From: Aurantiochytrium sp. KH105
Taxonomy: Eukaryota; Sar; Bigyra; Thraustochytrida; Thraustochytriidae
Length of the DNA stretch: 64,000 nt
Direction: 5' to 3'
NCBI GenBank assembly: GCA_003116975.1
Contig: BGKB01000035.1
Location: 62,001 to 126,000 of the forward strand
Under the pieces are notes generated by a model. That model saw only the letters and a list, made by a program, of their open reading frames with translations, was not told where the DNA came from and did no database searches. A program made the position numbers and the translations under genes. Shown here in pieces: positions 47,508-56,622 of this stretch. The number at the start of each line of letters is the position of its first letter. Within the stretch, counting starts at the first letter, position 1.

Positions 47508-48581
47508 TCATGACTGGTTGAGAGACTGTCTGGCCATTTCGAGAACGCCCTCGTATGTCCGGTTGCCACCGATAAAGCCAGAGTTGTGGACAAAAATGCA
47601 GCCCGGAATACCCCAGGCCTCGCTGAGCGCATCGTCGCGGATGCCGCGGTATTTCTCCGGGAGCGACTTGCGGTTGGTGAAAGAGCTCTCCTCGACAGGA
47701 ACACACTGAATGCGCCATGCACCATTCGAGTCCGGGTAAAGAACGTACTTGAGATCACCCTCAGCCAGACCGTCAACGCCTTCGGTCTCGAGAGCAAAGA
47801 GGTGGCTGCGCCACGGGCACGATTCCTCGAAGCGAATAATCGCCCCGCTTGGATCGATCTCCTTGCGCGACTTGATGGCCCGCTCGACGATCTCCCGCGC
47901 AGGAAGCCAGATCTTGAGAAGCCCTTCAACGGTGTCGACAAACTCGGACAACGTCAGACGCATGGCCTCCTTGAACTGGCCCATCTCGCGGGCCGTCTCG
48001 TCGGCAACGGGCGGCGCATTCCAGGCAGGATTAAGGGAACCGACTCGCGCGCTGAGGTGCGTGCTCACAGAGTAGTTTTTCTCGCCCGTGTAGGCATCGA
48101 TGCCGTTGTCAATGCCGTCGATGTGCTCCACAAAGTTCTTGTACACGCGCTTGTAGAGAACCTCGAGGACCTCGTCGCTGACGGTCGTCTTGGACTCCTC
48201 CGCAATGAAGCGAATAATCTCCTTGCCAAAATACTTGTAGACGAGACCTGCGCTGCTCAGCTTGGTCTTAAAATCTTCGCTGAAAAAGACGTCCTGGAAC
48301 TCGCGTTGATGATGATCGAAGCGCAGCGCGTCGGCGTCGAAGGTCCCGCCGACGTCGACCACGATCTTGCATTGGTCGAGGACGGTACTATCACGGGTGC
48401 GCACGATAGGCAGCCCGCGGAACTGGCTCACCATTTGGAGCATGCCGCAGGCAAAGGCCTCGTCGCAGTGGAAGTGGCCATTGTGCGTGCCTACGCAGTC
48501 CGAAAAGCTCGCGGCGTCCTTGGCGGGTGCCGAGACCTCCACGGCGTCCACCAGTTTCATCGCAGTCTCTTTGACGGACAT
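47508..48581 (-). CDS. MYG1: MYG1 family exonuclease-like protein
   Basis: ATG 48581 gives 357 residues; the domain begins with GTHNGHFHCDEAFA at about residue 31. Other family signatures are VDVGGTFDADALRFDHHQREF-like sequence (DHH-type metal site), HIDGIDNGIDAY and, near the end, GCIFVHNSGFIGGN. MYG1 of animals and yeast is a 3'-5' RNA exonuclease found in the nucleus/nucleolus and in the mitochondrion. Directly upstream the same frame stays open for 24 codons and encodes an Arg-rich amphipathic stretch (RAIQRRLLATR), typical of a mitochondrial presequence. There is no ATG before the in-frame TAA, however (see findings). Confidence 0.94.
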   Translation of the reverse strand: MSVKETAMKLVDAVEVSAPAKDAASFSDCVGTHNGHFHCDEAFACGMLQMVSQFRGLPIVRTRDSTVLDQCKIVVDVGGTFDADALRFDHHQREFQDVFFSEDFKTKLSSAGLVYKYFGKEIIRFIAEESKTTVSDEVLEVLYKRVYKNFVEHIDGIDNGIDAYTGEKNYSVSTHLSARVGSLNPAWNAPPVADETAREMGQFKEAMRLTLSEFVDTVEGLLKIWLPAREIVERAIKSRKEIDPSGAIIRFEESCPWRSHLFALETEGVDGLAEGDLKYVLYPDSNGAWRIQCVPVEESSFTNRKSLPEKYRGIRDDALSEAWGIPGCIFVHNSGFIGGNRTYEGVLEMARQSLNQS

Positions 48582-49549
48582 CGTGCTTGCGACCCGGGTC
48601 GCAAGCAGTCGTCGCTGGATCGCACGGAGCGTTGTGACTGCTGTGCGCAAACCTTCTTACCCCAACCTCGTCAGACGTGGGCGGAGGAGGGCTGCTACGC
48701 GTGGCGTGTAGCGCGGTGTTGCAGGATTGATTGCCAGTTGAGTTGGTTGCTCATGTTCACACCGCGGCGAGGCCGCAGTGCTCAAGAACAACTTCCTGAT
48801 TTGATCTGACAGCGGGGTCCGAGGCACGTAGAGGTTTTATGAGTTGAAGAAACGGCCTTGGAAAGTCGCAGACAGCAACAAAAAAAGAATGCGCGAACCT
48901 TGCCAACAAGGAAAGGCCAAACAAGGAAACAAAATACAACATAATAAAAATCAAATTCGAGATGACTTCTTATTTTTTCCGAGACATTGGTGATGGCTCG
49001 ATCCTTCATTCGAGGTCGCTCATTCATACATATCCTTGCACCTTTTTTCTACTTTACTTTTGTCGAGATGTTTACGATGAAAAGAAGGCCTCTATCCTGC
49101 GAAGGGCCTTTTGCTACTCCAAGCAAACTTCCGCTCACTCTCTCGACCTGAAAATCACATCATTGGAAAAACGATTTGCTTTGCTTCAAGCCAAGCATCC
49201 CAAGTCCTGCTGCAAGACAAGCAAGCCTTTGCGTCGTGTCGCATCACGCGTCGCACGAGGTCAAACTAACACTCATCGGAAGCCGAGCATTCGGCATCAT
49301 CTTCGTCGTGCATGCAGTGTGCAGTGCAGCGCCGTAGGCCACGTCAACCCGATTTCTTGCATGTAAAACAAGAAAGCCGCTCGCGGCGCTTGCGGGCTCG
49401 CTGGCTTGTCTACGCGCCGCTGAGGCGGTCAACTCGGCTGGCGCAGCCTGTCAAGGCAGGGCACGGCACGGACCGCGGCAGGTATGTCGTCGTCCCGCGC
49501 GGCTGGCGGTCCGCAGCCGTGGTGGGCGAACCAAGGGCATAACCGTGCC
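48582..49549. promoter_or_regulatory. Divergent intergenic region MYG1 / GT60
   Basis: This is 968 bp between divergent starts. The first 70 bp hold the in-frame presequence-like stretch of MYG1. The remainder shows no supported gene. Confidence 0.5.
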
Positions 49550-52016
49550 ATGGCGGAGCGCGCGGCGCAGCTCGCGAAACAGAGAAAGAAGTGGTCGCTC
49601 GCGGGGTGCGCGCTGATCTCGTGGATGCTCGTGTACATCGCGGGCGCTTCAATGTAAGTTGCATCTCTCGGGCTGACAGACATTCTTTTACCCCTTGATT
49701 CCTTGCTGACAAATGGCGAGCAACCTGCGCAGCTTCATGTTCGGGCGTGGCGACAGCGCCGGCGACGACGCAAGCTCGGTTCAGGCCATTGGCACCAAAC
49801 GACATTTGGCAAAGTCTTGCCGCTTTTATGGTCCTGCAGACGGCTACCTTCTCGGTTGCGTACAGGACTGTATCGGATTTGCAAGACTTGCCCCGGCACT
49901 CCATGCATGCGCGGCCGATGTTGCTTGTTCTGGTGTCACCTATGTGCCTTGGGAGCAAGAACAGCGTCGCTTTGAGCTTCGCGGTGGCAAGATGCCCGTC
50001 GGGCCTCGAATGACCCCTGATGGACAGGTATCATTTGTCGTCGAAACCTGCGAAGATGGCAGACCAGGGTGGAATCCTGATGCTCCTCCGAAGCCAATCA
50101 AGAGCTCGCAACGCGCAAAGCGCTTATCGCAGGACCTCAGCGCGGGCCTTGTCGATGCTGCTGGCGGTGCTGTTGCTGCTGCTAACGCAGACCAAGGCGC
50201 GAAAAATCGGAGGAAAAGTGGTCTTCGACAGGTAAACCCAAATGATGCCCAGCCAAATCATGTTGAAGGAGGTTCTGCGCTTGCAGCACTTGAAGCGCGT
50301 CTTGAGGAGGAGGCAGGGGCCGTACGCTCTGACCTGACACCCGGCGGGGAGAATCAAGAAGAAGAAGAAGAAGAAGAAGAAGACGCCTCATTTGACAAGG
50401 ACGCAGTGGAAGATGCTGAAATTCGTGATGACGATGTCGAAAAAGAGGATGAAAAACACGTCAAAGACGCTGATGCTACGGGTGCTGCTGTTGCTAGCCC
50501 GCGCGACATCGACAGCGGCAATGACAAGGGCAGAGCGCAAGGCACGGAAGATGATGACGATCACGGAAACGCGGAGAACGTGGAAGATGAGGAGGAAGAT
50601 GACGAGGAGGACGAAGAGGAAGACGAGGATGAGGAAGAAGAGGAGCGGAACAAGGAAGACGAGGGAGAGAAAGACGATGACAGTAAAGTTGAAACTCCCG
50701 AACCGCACGTCGAGGTTCAAGGTCCGGCGAGTGACCCCTTTAAAGAGCCATTCGGCGACGCTTTGGGTCCGCACGTGATCGCGGAACGACCGGAAGATAG
50801 CGCGGACTTTGAGGTCAAACTCTGGACACCACCTGGCGTGGATCTCGATGATGATGCTGCAGTCGATGCGGTTGGAAGTTACGAAGACGGAAAACCCACA
50901 ATTTTCGTTGGAATTGCATCGTATCGTGACTCGATGTGCGGCGATACACTCGAACGCGCATTGCACTGGGCCACGTATCCCGAGAGACTGCGATTTGGCG
51001 TCGCAGAACAAAATGCGCCAATTGACGAACATTGCTTCCACGTGAAGCGACCTTGCGCTGAAGACCCCGAGCAACTGCTGTGCAAGTATCGCGCCAATAT
51101 TCGCATTCATAAAGTGAGCGCTCTGGAGGCGCGCGGACCCACCTTTGGCCGCTTTCGTGCCGACAGCTTGTATCGAGGGGAGTACTATGCGTTGCAGGTA
51201 GACGCACACATGTACTTTGTCAAAGGCTGGGACGAGGATATGGTTTCGCAGTTTGAGAGCACGGGGAACGAGTACGCCGTTCTTTCCACGTACCCTTCGG
51301 ACGCAGTCCGACAAAATTTTGACGAGGAAACTGCCAAGTCTTTGAGCAAGACGACCCCTGCAATTTGCGACTCGCGATTCATTGGCGAAAGGCAAATGAC
51401 CAAGCACAACGCGGCGCAGGAGTTTTACCCACCGCACGACATTCCGACGCCAATTTTGCAGATTTGGTGGGCTGCAGGCGTGTCATTCTCAAGAGGACAC
51501 CGGATATTGCGGGTGCCTTATGACTGCTGTCTCCCCATGGTCTTTGACGGCGAGGAGACCTCGATGGCATTCCGGGCGTGGACGCATGGATATGACTTTT
51601 ACACTTTTCACCACAGCGCCGTCTTTCACCCCTACAACCGGAAAAACCGTCCGCCACTCTATTGGGAAAACCAAAAAGTTGATGGCAGCGCGCGCGCCCG
51701 CGATCTTGTCATGTCAGAGCGTCGTCTGCGCAAAATCTACGGTTTGGAAACGAAAGGACCGTACTTTGACAAAGACATTGAGCGTTTTGGGCTGGGAAAG
51801 CGCAGGCCGCTCGTTAAGTTTTGGAAGGTTTTTGGCGTCGATTTTCGCAAGAATCGCATTCGAAATCAGTGCAGGCCAGCTACCTCCGGCGCTATCCACC
51901 GCGTGCTCACACCGTTTCTCAGACCGGATGGTAAGGGTATCGACTACACAAAGGTGAGAGACGACATGAACTTTGTAAAGGCAGGCAAACGTCAACGCAA
52001 GGATCGCGACAAGTAA
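49550..52016 (+). CDS. Type II membrane glycosyltransferase, GT60 / GlcNAc-transferase family
   Basis: Exon 1 is 49550-49653 and exon 2 is 49733-52016. The 79-nt intron has donor GTAAGT and acceptor GCGCAG, and joining gives 795 residues. Exon 1 encodes a short basic cytosolic tail (AKQRKKWS) and one membrane span (LAGCALISWMLVYIAGAS), which is Golgi type II topology. Residues about 45-125 form a Cys-rich segment resembling a PAN/WSC-like binding module. A very acidic linker follows (about 245-365). The catalytic domain runs from about 410 to 690: IFVGIASYRDSMC, then YYALQVDAHMYFVKGWD, and SRGHRILRVPYD. This pattern fits the GlcNAc family (PF11397), which includes Dictyostelium Skp1 and trypanosome mucin-type alpha-GlcNAc transferases. 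With this topology, O-glycosylation of secreted or surface proteins is more likely than cytosolic Skp1 modification. Confidence 0.85.
50355..50660 (+). repeat. GAA/GAG/GAC-rich low-complexity coding stretch
   Basis: Purine-rich triplets encode long Glu/Asp runs in the linker between the Cys-rich module and the glycosyltransferase domain. Confidence 0.8.
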
Positions 52017-52410
52017 TTTTTTTTCAATACTTTGTCCATGCACCAACGCACCAACGTACACCTTTTTTTAAGATTAAAACTATCCCCACCGCACCGACCT
52101 GATTGACACATCGTAAAGATTACAATGGGCATTTATTGAACTTTTGTGCGAGGAAAAAAAAAAGTATGCGATGCTCGTACACCATAGATTTTGACCTGTA
52201 AAATCTCTCGCCAAGATAAGAGCATTGAGAAGAGAATTAGAGGAATAAGTGAAGGCCTTAAAGATTTGACATGTTCTCATTTTCACCGATTATGGAAAGC
52301 AAGACACAATCCACTTGCAGCACTCAAAGCGAACTTGTTTGAAATGCAAAAAATCTTGGCTGTATGTCCTTCGAAGCAAAAAGGAAGCGTACTCTATGTG
52401 CCTCTGTTTT
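52017..52410. other. Convergent intergenic region
   Basis: This is 394 bp between 3' ends, with T and A runs near 52017-52025, 52063-52070 and 52154-52164. No gene is seen. Confidence 0.5.
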
Positions 52411-53370
52411 TCAATAGTACTTGGTGCCAAAGACTTCGAGATCAAAGTCTTTTTTCACTTGCGCGCGACCTTGGGAGACTGTCGATTGAGCGTCCTCGGA
52501 AAGTGTCGCGCGGTCGTACATGGGATGAAATGGAGGCTGCATGACTGCAAGCTCTTGTTCGCTCATGCCATCAAGAAAAGCTTCTGGCCAGCGCTCGGAG
52601 CAGTATCCGCGTGCAAACGCGTGCGTAGCAGGCGCAAAGCGGAAAAGTGCGACGCGCCGCTGCCGATCTGCAGGCGTCCAAGGCAAGCAGCCATGGACAG
52701 TGGCCTCGCTAAAAAGGACTACATCTCCTGCCTGTGTGACGGGCTGTTCAACGCACGTCTCGAGAAAATCTGCGTCATCGCCATCCAGCATCGCTTTAGT
52801 AATGGGAAAGTTCATTTTGTGCGAGCCTCGCACAACACAGAAGCCGCCATCGCCAGCACTGTGGTCTGAGAGCTGAAACGAGACCCCCAAGAGAGTGTTG
52901 TATATCTCCCCCTGCACGCATCGGTACTGCAGCTGAGGGACGAAGCGTCCGGAAGCCGTGAGTGGTCCACCGTGAAGTCCAAAACCTTCTGCGCCTTGGT
53001 TCTGGCCCAATACAAGCGGAGAATGGTCCAATCGGTACCCCTCGCCAACAAGTGCATGCAGCGTCGAAACGAGACCGGGATGCGCAAGCATTTTTCGGAA
53101 GACGCGTCTGTGCGGATCTTCCCAGCCGAGCATACCGGCCATGTCGAGCCTGCCCGTCTTCATGTCGCCGGCAAACTTGGTCTCATCCTTGGAGTTCCGC
53201 ACGGGCGCACCACGCTCATGCCACGTGTGAGCATCGATGGCCGTGTTTGCTGCAGCGACCTCTTCCTTGGTCAGAACGTTGCGTATCACCACAAAGCCCT
53301 GCAGGTCAAAGAGCAGCCGCGTGCGCTCCAAGGTCTGCATTGTCTGCTGCGCCGCGCGCGCTCCGCTCAT
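52411..53370 (-). CDS. Phytanoyl-CoA dioxygenase (PhyH) family protein
   Basis: The chosen start is ATG 53370 (319 residues); the frame is open 39 codons further without an ATG. The Fe(II)/2-oxoglutarate double-stranded helix fold is indicated by DHSPLVLGQNQGAEGFGLHGG, GDGGFCVVRGSHKMNFP, and GDVVLFSEATVHGCLPW followed by RQRR. H133 and H226 are the likely iron ligands, and R236-R239 includes the likely 2-oxoglutarate Arg. In place of the usual H-x-D the first motif reads H-G-G (133-135), so the carboxylate ligand is absent at that position. I recall related LHGG-type members among PhyH-like proteins, so this may be a subfamily trait. The substrate is unknown; hydroxylation is the default guess. 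No peroxisomal PTS1 is evident, since the C terminus is GTKYY. Confidence 0.88.
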   Translation of the reverse strand: MSGARAAQQTMQTLERTRLLFDLQGFVVIRNVLTKEEVAAANTAIDAHTWHERGAPVRNSKDETKFAGDMKTGRLDMAGMLGWEDPHRRVFRKMLAHPGLVSTLHALVGEGYRLDHSPLVLGQNQGAEGFGLHGGPLTASGRFVPQLQYRCVQGEIYNTLLGVSFQLSDHSAGDGGFCVVRGSHKMNFPITKAMLDGDDADFLETCVEQPVTQAGDVVLFSEATVHGCLPWTPADRQRRVALFRFAPATHAFARGYCSERWPEAFLDGMSEQELAVMQPPFHPMYDRATLSEDAQSTVSQGRAQVKKDFDLEVFGTKYY

Positions 53371-53546
53371 CGGGACAGCCTCCTGCAATACAGGGTATGC
53401 GTGCTTCGGGCCGCTCGATGCCTCTCGTGCCTCTGAATGACTGACAGTGAGCTCATGGGATGAGCACGACAAGTTCACCTCCTCCAAGCCGACCTCATCG
53501 AGCCTGTGCTACCTATACCTGGCGCGACCAATTTCTGTTCTTCCCC

Positions 53547-53595
<49 letters not shown>

Positions 53596-53822
53596 CGCCG
53601 ACACTGGCCCCGGCGGTCTCAACATGTTCGAGCAGCCGCATCGTGGGACCCAACATGGACGGATGAAGTCCGCATTATTTGGCTGTGAACCTGAAACGGC
53701 TAGTCGGAGAAAGGAGGACCGTCGCGCGAGGAGGACTGCCAGACTACAGACGCCACCCTCTCCAGCGACGAGGCGCGTGCGCGCGTGGGAGCTCATTCAC
53801 GAGACGGGAAGAGCTCGCAAAG
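53371..53822. promoter_or_regulatory. Divergent promoter region with CAG repeat
   Basis: This is 452 bp between divergent starts (PhyH and CFAP418). A (CAG)n tract lies at its centre. Open frames that read it as poly-Gln, poly-Ala or poly-Ser are not supported as genes. Confidence 0.5.
53550..53595 (+). repeat. (CAG)n trinucleotide repeat
   Basis: About fifteen CAG units with one CAA interruption near the 3' end lie some 230 bp upstream of the CFAP418 start. Confidence 0.95.
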
Positions 53823-54748
53823 ATGGACGCTGACCTTGACGACTTGCTTGCTGACGTTGGTTTTGCGTGTGAAGAGGCCTCCGCGCGAACGTTTCAAGAG
53901 ACGAAAAACCGAGAGCGCGCCCCCGAAGCACTTGTTCGACAAAAGGCGCGCCGAGGAGAGCAGACGAAGACACAGACGCAAATGCGCAAGCATGCGGACG
54001 AAGAAAATGGTGTTGATGCCCTTCTTCGGGAGTTGCGTTTTGACAGCGACGAGGAGGAACTCGTTGATAGGGAAAGACGCGATCCGACGCGAAGCGCGAG
54101 AAATAACAACAGCTCCCGAACGACGTCATTTTCAAGTCGTAGTAGCGCCGGAACAGCCTGCAGTAGCAGCGGCACAGGTGGCGCAGGGGGTGCAGGGTAA
54201 GTCGGTGGAATACAAGCATCCACGAGACGAGCAGAAGAGTCTGACGTGTGCTTAATTGAGCAGGTTCGCGGTACTCGGTGGCGAGTCTGCGCGCATCGAT
54301 CGCCAGGGTTCACTTGCACGAAAAATTGCCAGCGCAGACTTGCACTGTGTGAACTGCGACATGAGCGTGAACCGATGGACGGGCCGCGCCTGGGCAGAAA
54401 AGGCAGACTATATATTTTTTCGCAACACAGCTCCGGACAGGGTACGTAAAACGACCGACACGTTTCGCATCGAAGCCAATAGGATGTGCCCGCACTCTTA
54501 TGACTGACGTATTGTCGCATCCGTACGATTTGCGAACAGATGAAAATGCGTACCATGCTGGTGCCAAACGAGGGCTTTGCGGCGTACGCATGTCAGTGCT
54601 CCTGGGTTGCAGTCGATGAATTCGTTCAGGTTCGCATTGGTACGTTTGTCTCAACTCAAATTGTATTCAAGGATGGGAGATAGAAGCGCTAACACTATAT
54701 ACAGGACAACGAGTTGACGGCAAGGCGCTCAATTGGGTGGCGAATTGA
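53823..54748 (+). CDS. CFAP418: CFAP418 / C8orf37 ciliary protein homologue
   Basis: Four exons: 53823-54196, 54264-54441, 54540-54639 and 54705-54748. The introns are 67, 98 and 65 nt with donors GTAAGT, GTACGT and GTACGT and acceptors GAGCAG, AACAG and TACAG. The joined frame gives 231 residues. The N terminus starts MDADLDDLLADVG, as in the human protein, which also begins with an acidic helix. A Ser-rich linker follows. The conserved C-terminal domain has LHCVNCDMSV, DYIFFRNTAPD, EGFAAYACQCSW and a final ALNWVAN, matching the CxxC ... DYxFFRN ... AYxCQCxW pattern of C8orf37. In humans the gene is linked to retinal dystrophy and Bardet-Biedl syndrome, with the protein at the ciliary base. 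It implies that this organism builds a cilium or flagellum. Confidence 0.92.
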
Positions 54749-54757
54749 CATTGCAAC

Positions 54758-54763
54758 AATAAA
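54758..54763 (+). terminator. Possible polyadenylation signal of CFAP418
   Basis: AATAAA lies 10 bp after the stop codon, so the 3' UTR would be very short. Confidence 0.35.
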
Positions 54764-54869
54764 ACCAGTAAATAGACTTGTTTTGTCCTTTTTCATAAGA
54801 AAACGACTAAGGATGAGTCAAGTTAAAATGCTCCAGGCCTAGCGTCCCGCCTTTTGGCATTCGTTACTT

Positions 54870-55325
54870 TTAGAGATGGGGAGACACAACGTTGTAGGCG
54901 AAGGCAAGAATGCCGGCCAATCCAACGTTGTACGCAATGGAGCGAAAAGGTTGAAGACCAAATACGTAGCAAGGCGTGAAGAGCACACGGCCCGCTACAA
55001 AGGCGGTGACTGCGGCCGCGTGCACCGTCGGATCAGCGCCGGCCAAAAGACTCATGGACATGAGCGCAAGGCCCAGCGGGAGGTTCTCAAAATCGTTGCG
55101 GAGGACATTCTGCCAACGCATATACCGCTCCGAGGTGCCTGCCTTGAGGTTCTGCTGCGAGCTGGTCAGCGCGCTGACAGAAGCCTGGTCCTCGGCCGGG
55201 TGCGCGCCCTCTGCGAGGCTGGCCGCGAGGGAACCAAACGTCGTGCCAAGAAAGCGCACCGTAAGCACGCCCAGCCCGAGCGCCGTGGTGCGCAGGGCAG
55301 CGTCGTCGATGACCACCTGAAGCAT
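54870..55325 (-). CDS. MAPEG-family membrane protein (microsomal glutathione S-transferase-like)
   Basis: ATG 55325 gives 151 residues, the usual MAPEG length. Four hydrophobic helices are seen. The loop after helix 1 and the start of helix 2 read RWQNVLRNDFENLPLGLALM, which matches the MGST1/MAPEG signature (R-x-x-x-N-D-x-E-N). RVLFTPCYVFGLQPFRSIAYNVG fits helix 3 to helix 4. Members are trimeric ER or outer-mitochondrial membrane enzymes that conjugate or reduce lipid peroxides with glutathione. MGST1-like is the closest guess. The gene converges with CFAP418. Confidence 0.9.
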   Translation of the reverse strand: MLQVVIDDAALRTTALGLGVLTVRFLGTTFGSLAASLAEGAHPAEDQASVSALTSSQQNLKAGTSERYMRWQNVLRNDFENLPLGLALMSMSLLAGADPTVHAAAVTAFVAGRVLFTPCYVFGLQPFRSIAYNVGLAGILAFAYNVVSPHL

Positions 55326-55785
55326 CTTTCCTTTCTCTTACTCGGCTCTGCGCGGCTTTGCTGTCTTCTGCTGCTCTGCTTCCTCTCGGTATGTAGTTAC
55401 ACGCTATCTTCGATCGAGTTTTGCTGCGACTTGGCGGTGTCTGCGTCCGCGATATCCTCTTTCTCCACTGAGTTCAACTTCTTTCCCCTCCTATTCCCCT
55501 TGCACAAGGCTCACTTTGCGTCAAGGCGGAACCGGGTGACGCTCACAGAAGTCTGTTATGCCCCATCCCTAGTGTAATTGAGGCTCACGTCTTCCTTGTT
55601 CTTGGGGGCAGCCGTGGAGTGCTTTTGTGAGGAGACAAGATTCATTACCTCTTGATCGCCACTGGGGCAAACTTCTAGGCGCGGTGGGACCTCTGCCCAG
55701 CCGGTACCATGGTCTACATGGTACCATAAATTGGCACGCGCGAATCTAGGCACGCGTCGAACACAGAACCGCATTGCCCGTGAGG
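55326..55785. promoter_or_regulatory. Divergent intergenic region
   Basis: This is 460 bp between divergent starts. It includes GGTACCATGGTCTACATGGTACC at about 55704-55726, an imperfect inverted repeat of GGTACCATG. No gene is seen. Confidence 0.5.
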
Positions 55786-56622
55786 ATGCGGACGACTCGC
55801 GCGGCGTCGCTCCGCAAGCGCGAGCGGCAGCAAGAAGAGCTTGGCGGCGAGCAAGGCGTGGACAGTCTTGATAAGGAACACGTCGACGGTAAGCGCACAA
55901 CGGGCAAGAAACAAGCGAAGGGGGCAAGGGCAACGAAAAGGACCAAAACGACACCAGCGCCGCCGCCGCCGTTATCGTCGCCAACAAAAAAGGATCAATC
56001 TGTCGATGCTGAAAAGGGCACCAAGTCCACGCCAAAGATTGTAGAGAGCAAAGGGGGTGATGGGGGAGCGGTGGGCATGCCATCGTGCACATTTTTGGCT
56101 TTCATCCGTGGCGTGAATGTGAGCGGAGCGCGGCCGATGCCCATGGCCAAATTGCGCGATGTTTTGAACAAGGTTCCAGAGTTCAGCAAGGTCTCCACAC
56201 TGGTGCAGTCAGGCAACATTAAGCTCGACGCGCCGGCAACAACGTCCGAAGCTGTCCAAGCGACCTTGAAGGATCTCATTGAGGAACACTTTGGCTATGA
56301 TGTTCCGGTAATGGTCTTCACTCGTGACGAACTCTGCGCCATTAACGAGGCTAATCCTTACAAGGAAGCGTCTTCGGCAGACCACCGCAAGGTTCACGTT
56401 GGTTTTTTCGACGAGTGCCCTGACGCCGAGCGTGTCACTGCTTTGCAATCGCAAGCGCCGTTCCCGCAGAATGAAGAATTTACTGTGCTAAAGAATTGCA
56501 TGTTCCTGCACACACCACTCGGCTACGGGCGTGCCAAGGTGAACAGCAACTTTCTCGAGAAGCACCTCGACATCGAGCTCACCTGTCGCAACATGAATAC
56601 AATTGCCAAGCTGTTGAGCTAG
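55786..56622 (+). CDS. DUF1697 protein with basic N-terminal extension
   Basis: ATG 55786 gives 278 residues; the open frame begins four codons earlier at a non-ATG. Residues 1-95 are Lys/Arg/Gln/Ser-rich and disordered, possibly a nuclear or organellar targeting extension. The DUF1697 domain covers about 98-278: FLAFIRGVNVSG at its start, LRDVLNKVPEFSKVSTLVQSGNIKL, then HFGYDVPVMVFTRDEL and a C-terminal region with GYGRAKVNSNFLEK and TCRNMNTIAKL. These match the (L)RGIN-G, QSGN and T-R-N-W-x-T patterns of the family. DUF1697 proteins are common in bacteria and have no settled function, so none is given here. Confidence 0.88.
   Translation: MRTTRAASLRKRERQQEELGGEQGVDSLDKEHVDGKRTTGKKQAKGARATKRTKTTPAPPPPLSSPTKKDQSVDAEKGTKSTPKIVESKGGDGGAVGMPSCTFLAFIRGVNVSGARPMPMAKLRDVLNKVPEFSKVSTLVQSGNIKLDAPATTSEAVQATLKDLIEEHFGYDVPVMVFTRDELCAINEANPYKEASSADHRKVHVGFFDECPDAERVTALQSQAPFPQNEEFTVLKNCMFLHTPLGYGRAKVNSNFLEKHLDIELTCRNMNTIAKLLS

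Noticed and set aside
46946-47941. Minus-strand frames of up to 331 codons with Cys/Leu/Phe/Val repeats
   Set aside because: They arise from the TTTG complement of the (CAAA)n repeat and from antisense of MYG1 and the ankyrin gene.
48962-49366. Plus-strand frame of 134 codons between MYG1 and the GT60 gene
   Set aside because: No recognisable domain, Cys/His/Arg-rich and not conserved-looking; treated as intergenic.
53447-53833. Plus-strand frames reading the CAG tract as poly-Gln, poly-Ala or poly-Ser
   Set aside because: Short, no domain, different frames equally open; best read as promoter or 5' leader of CFAP418.
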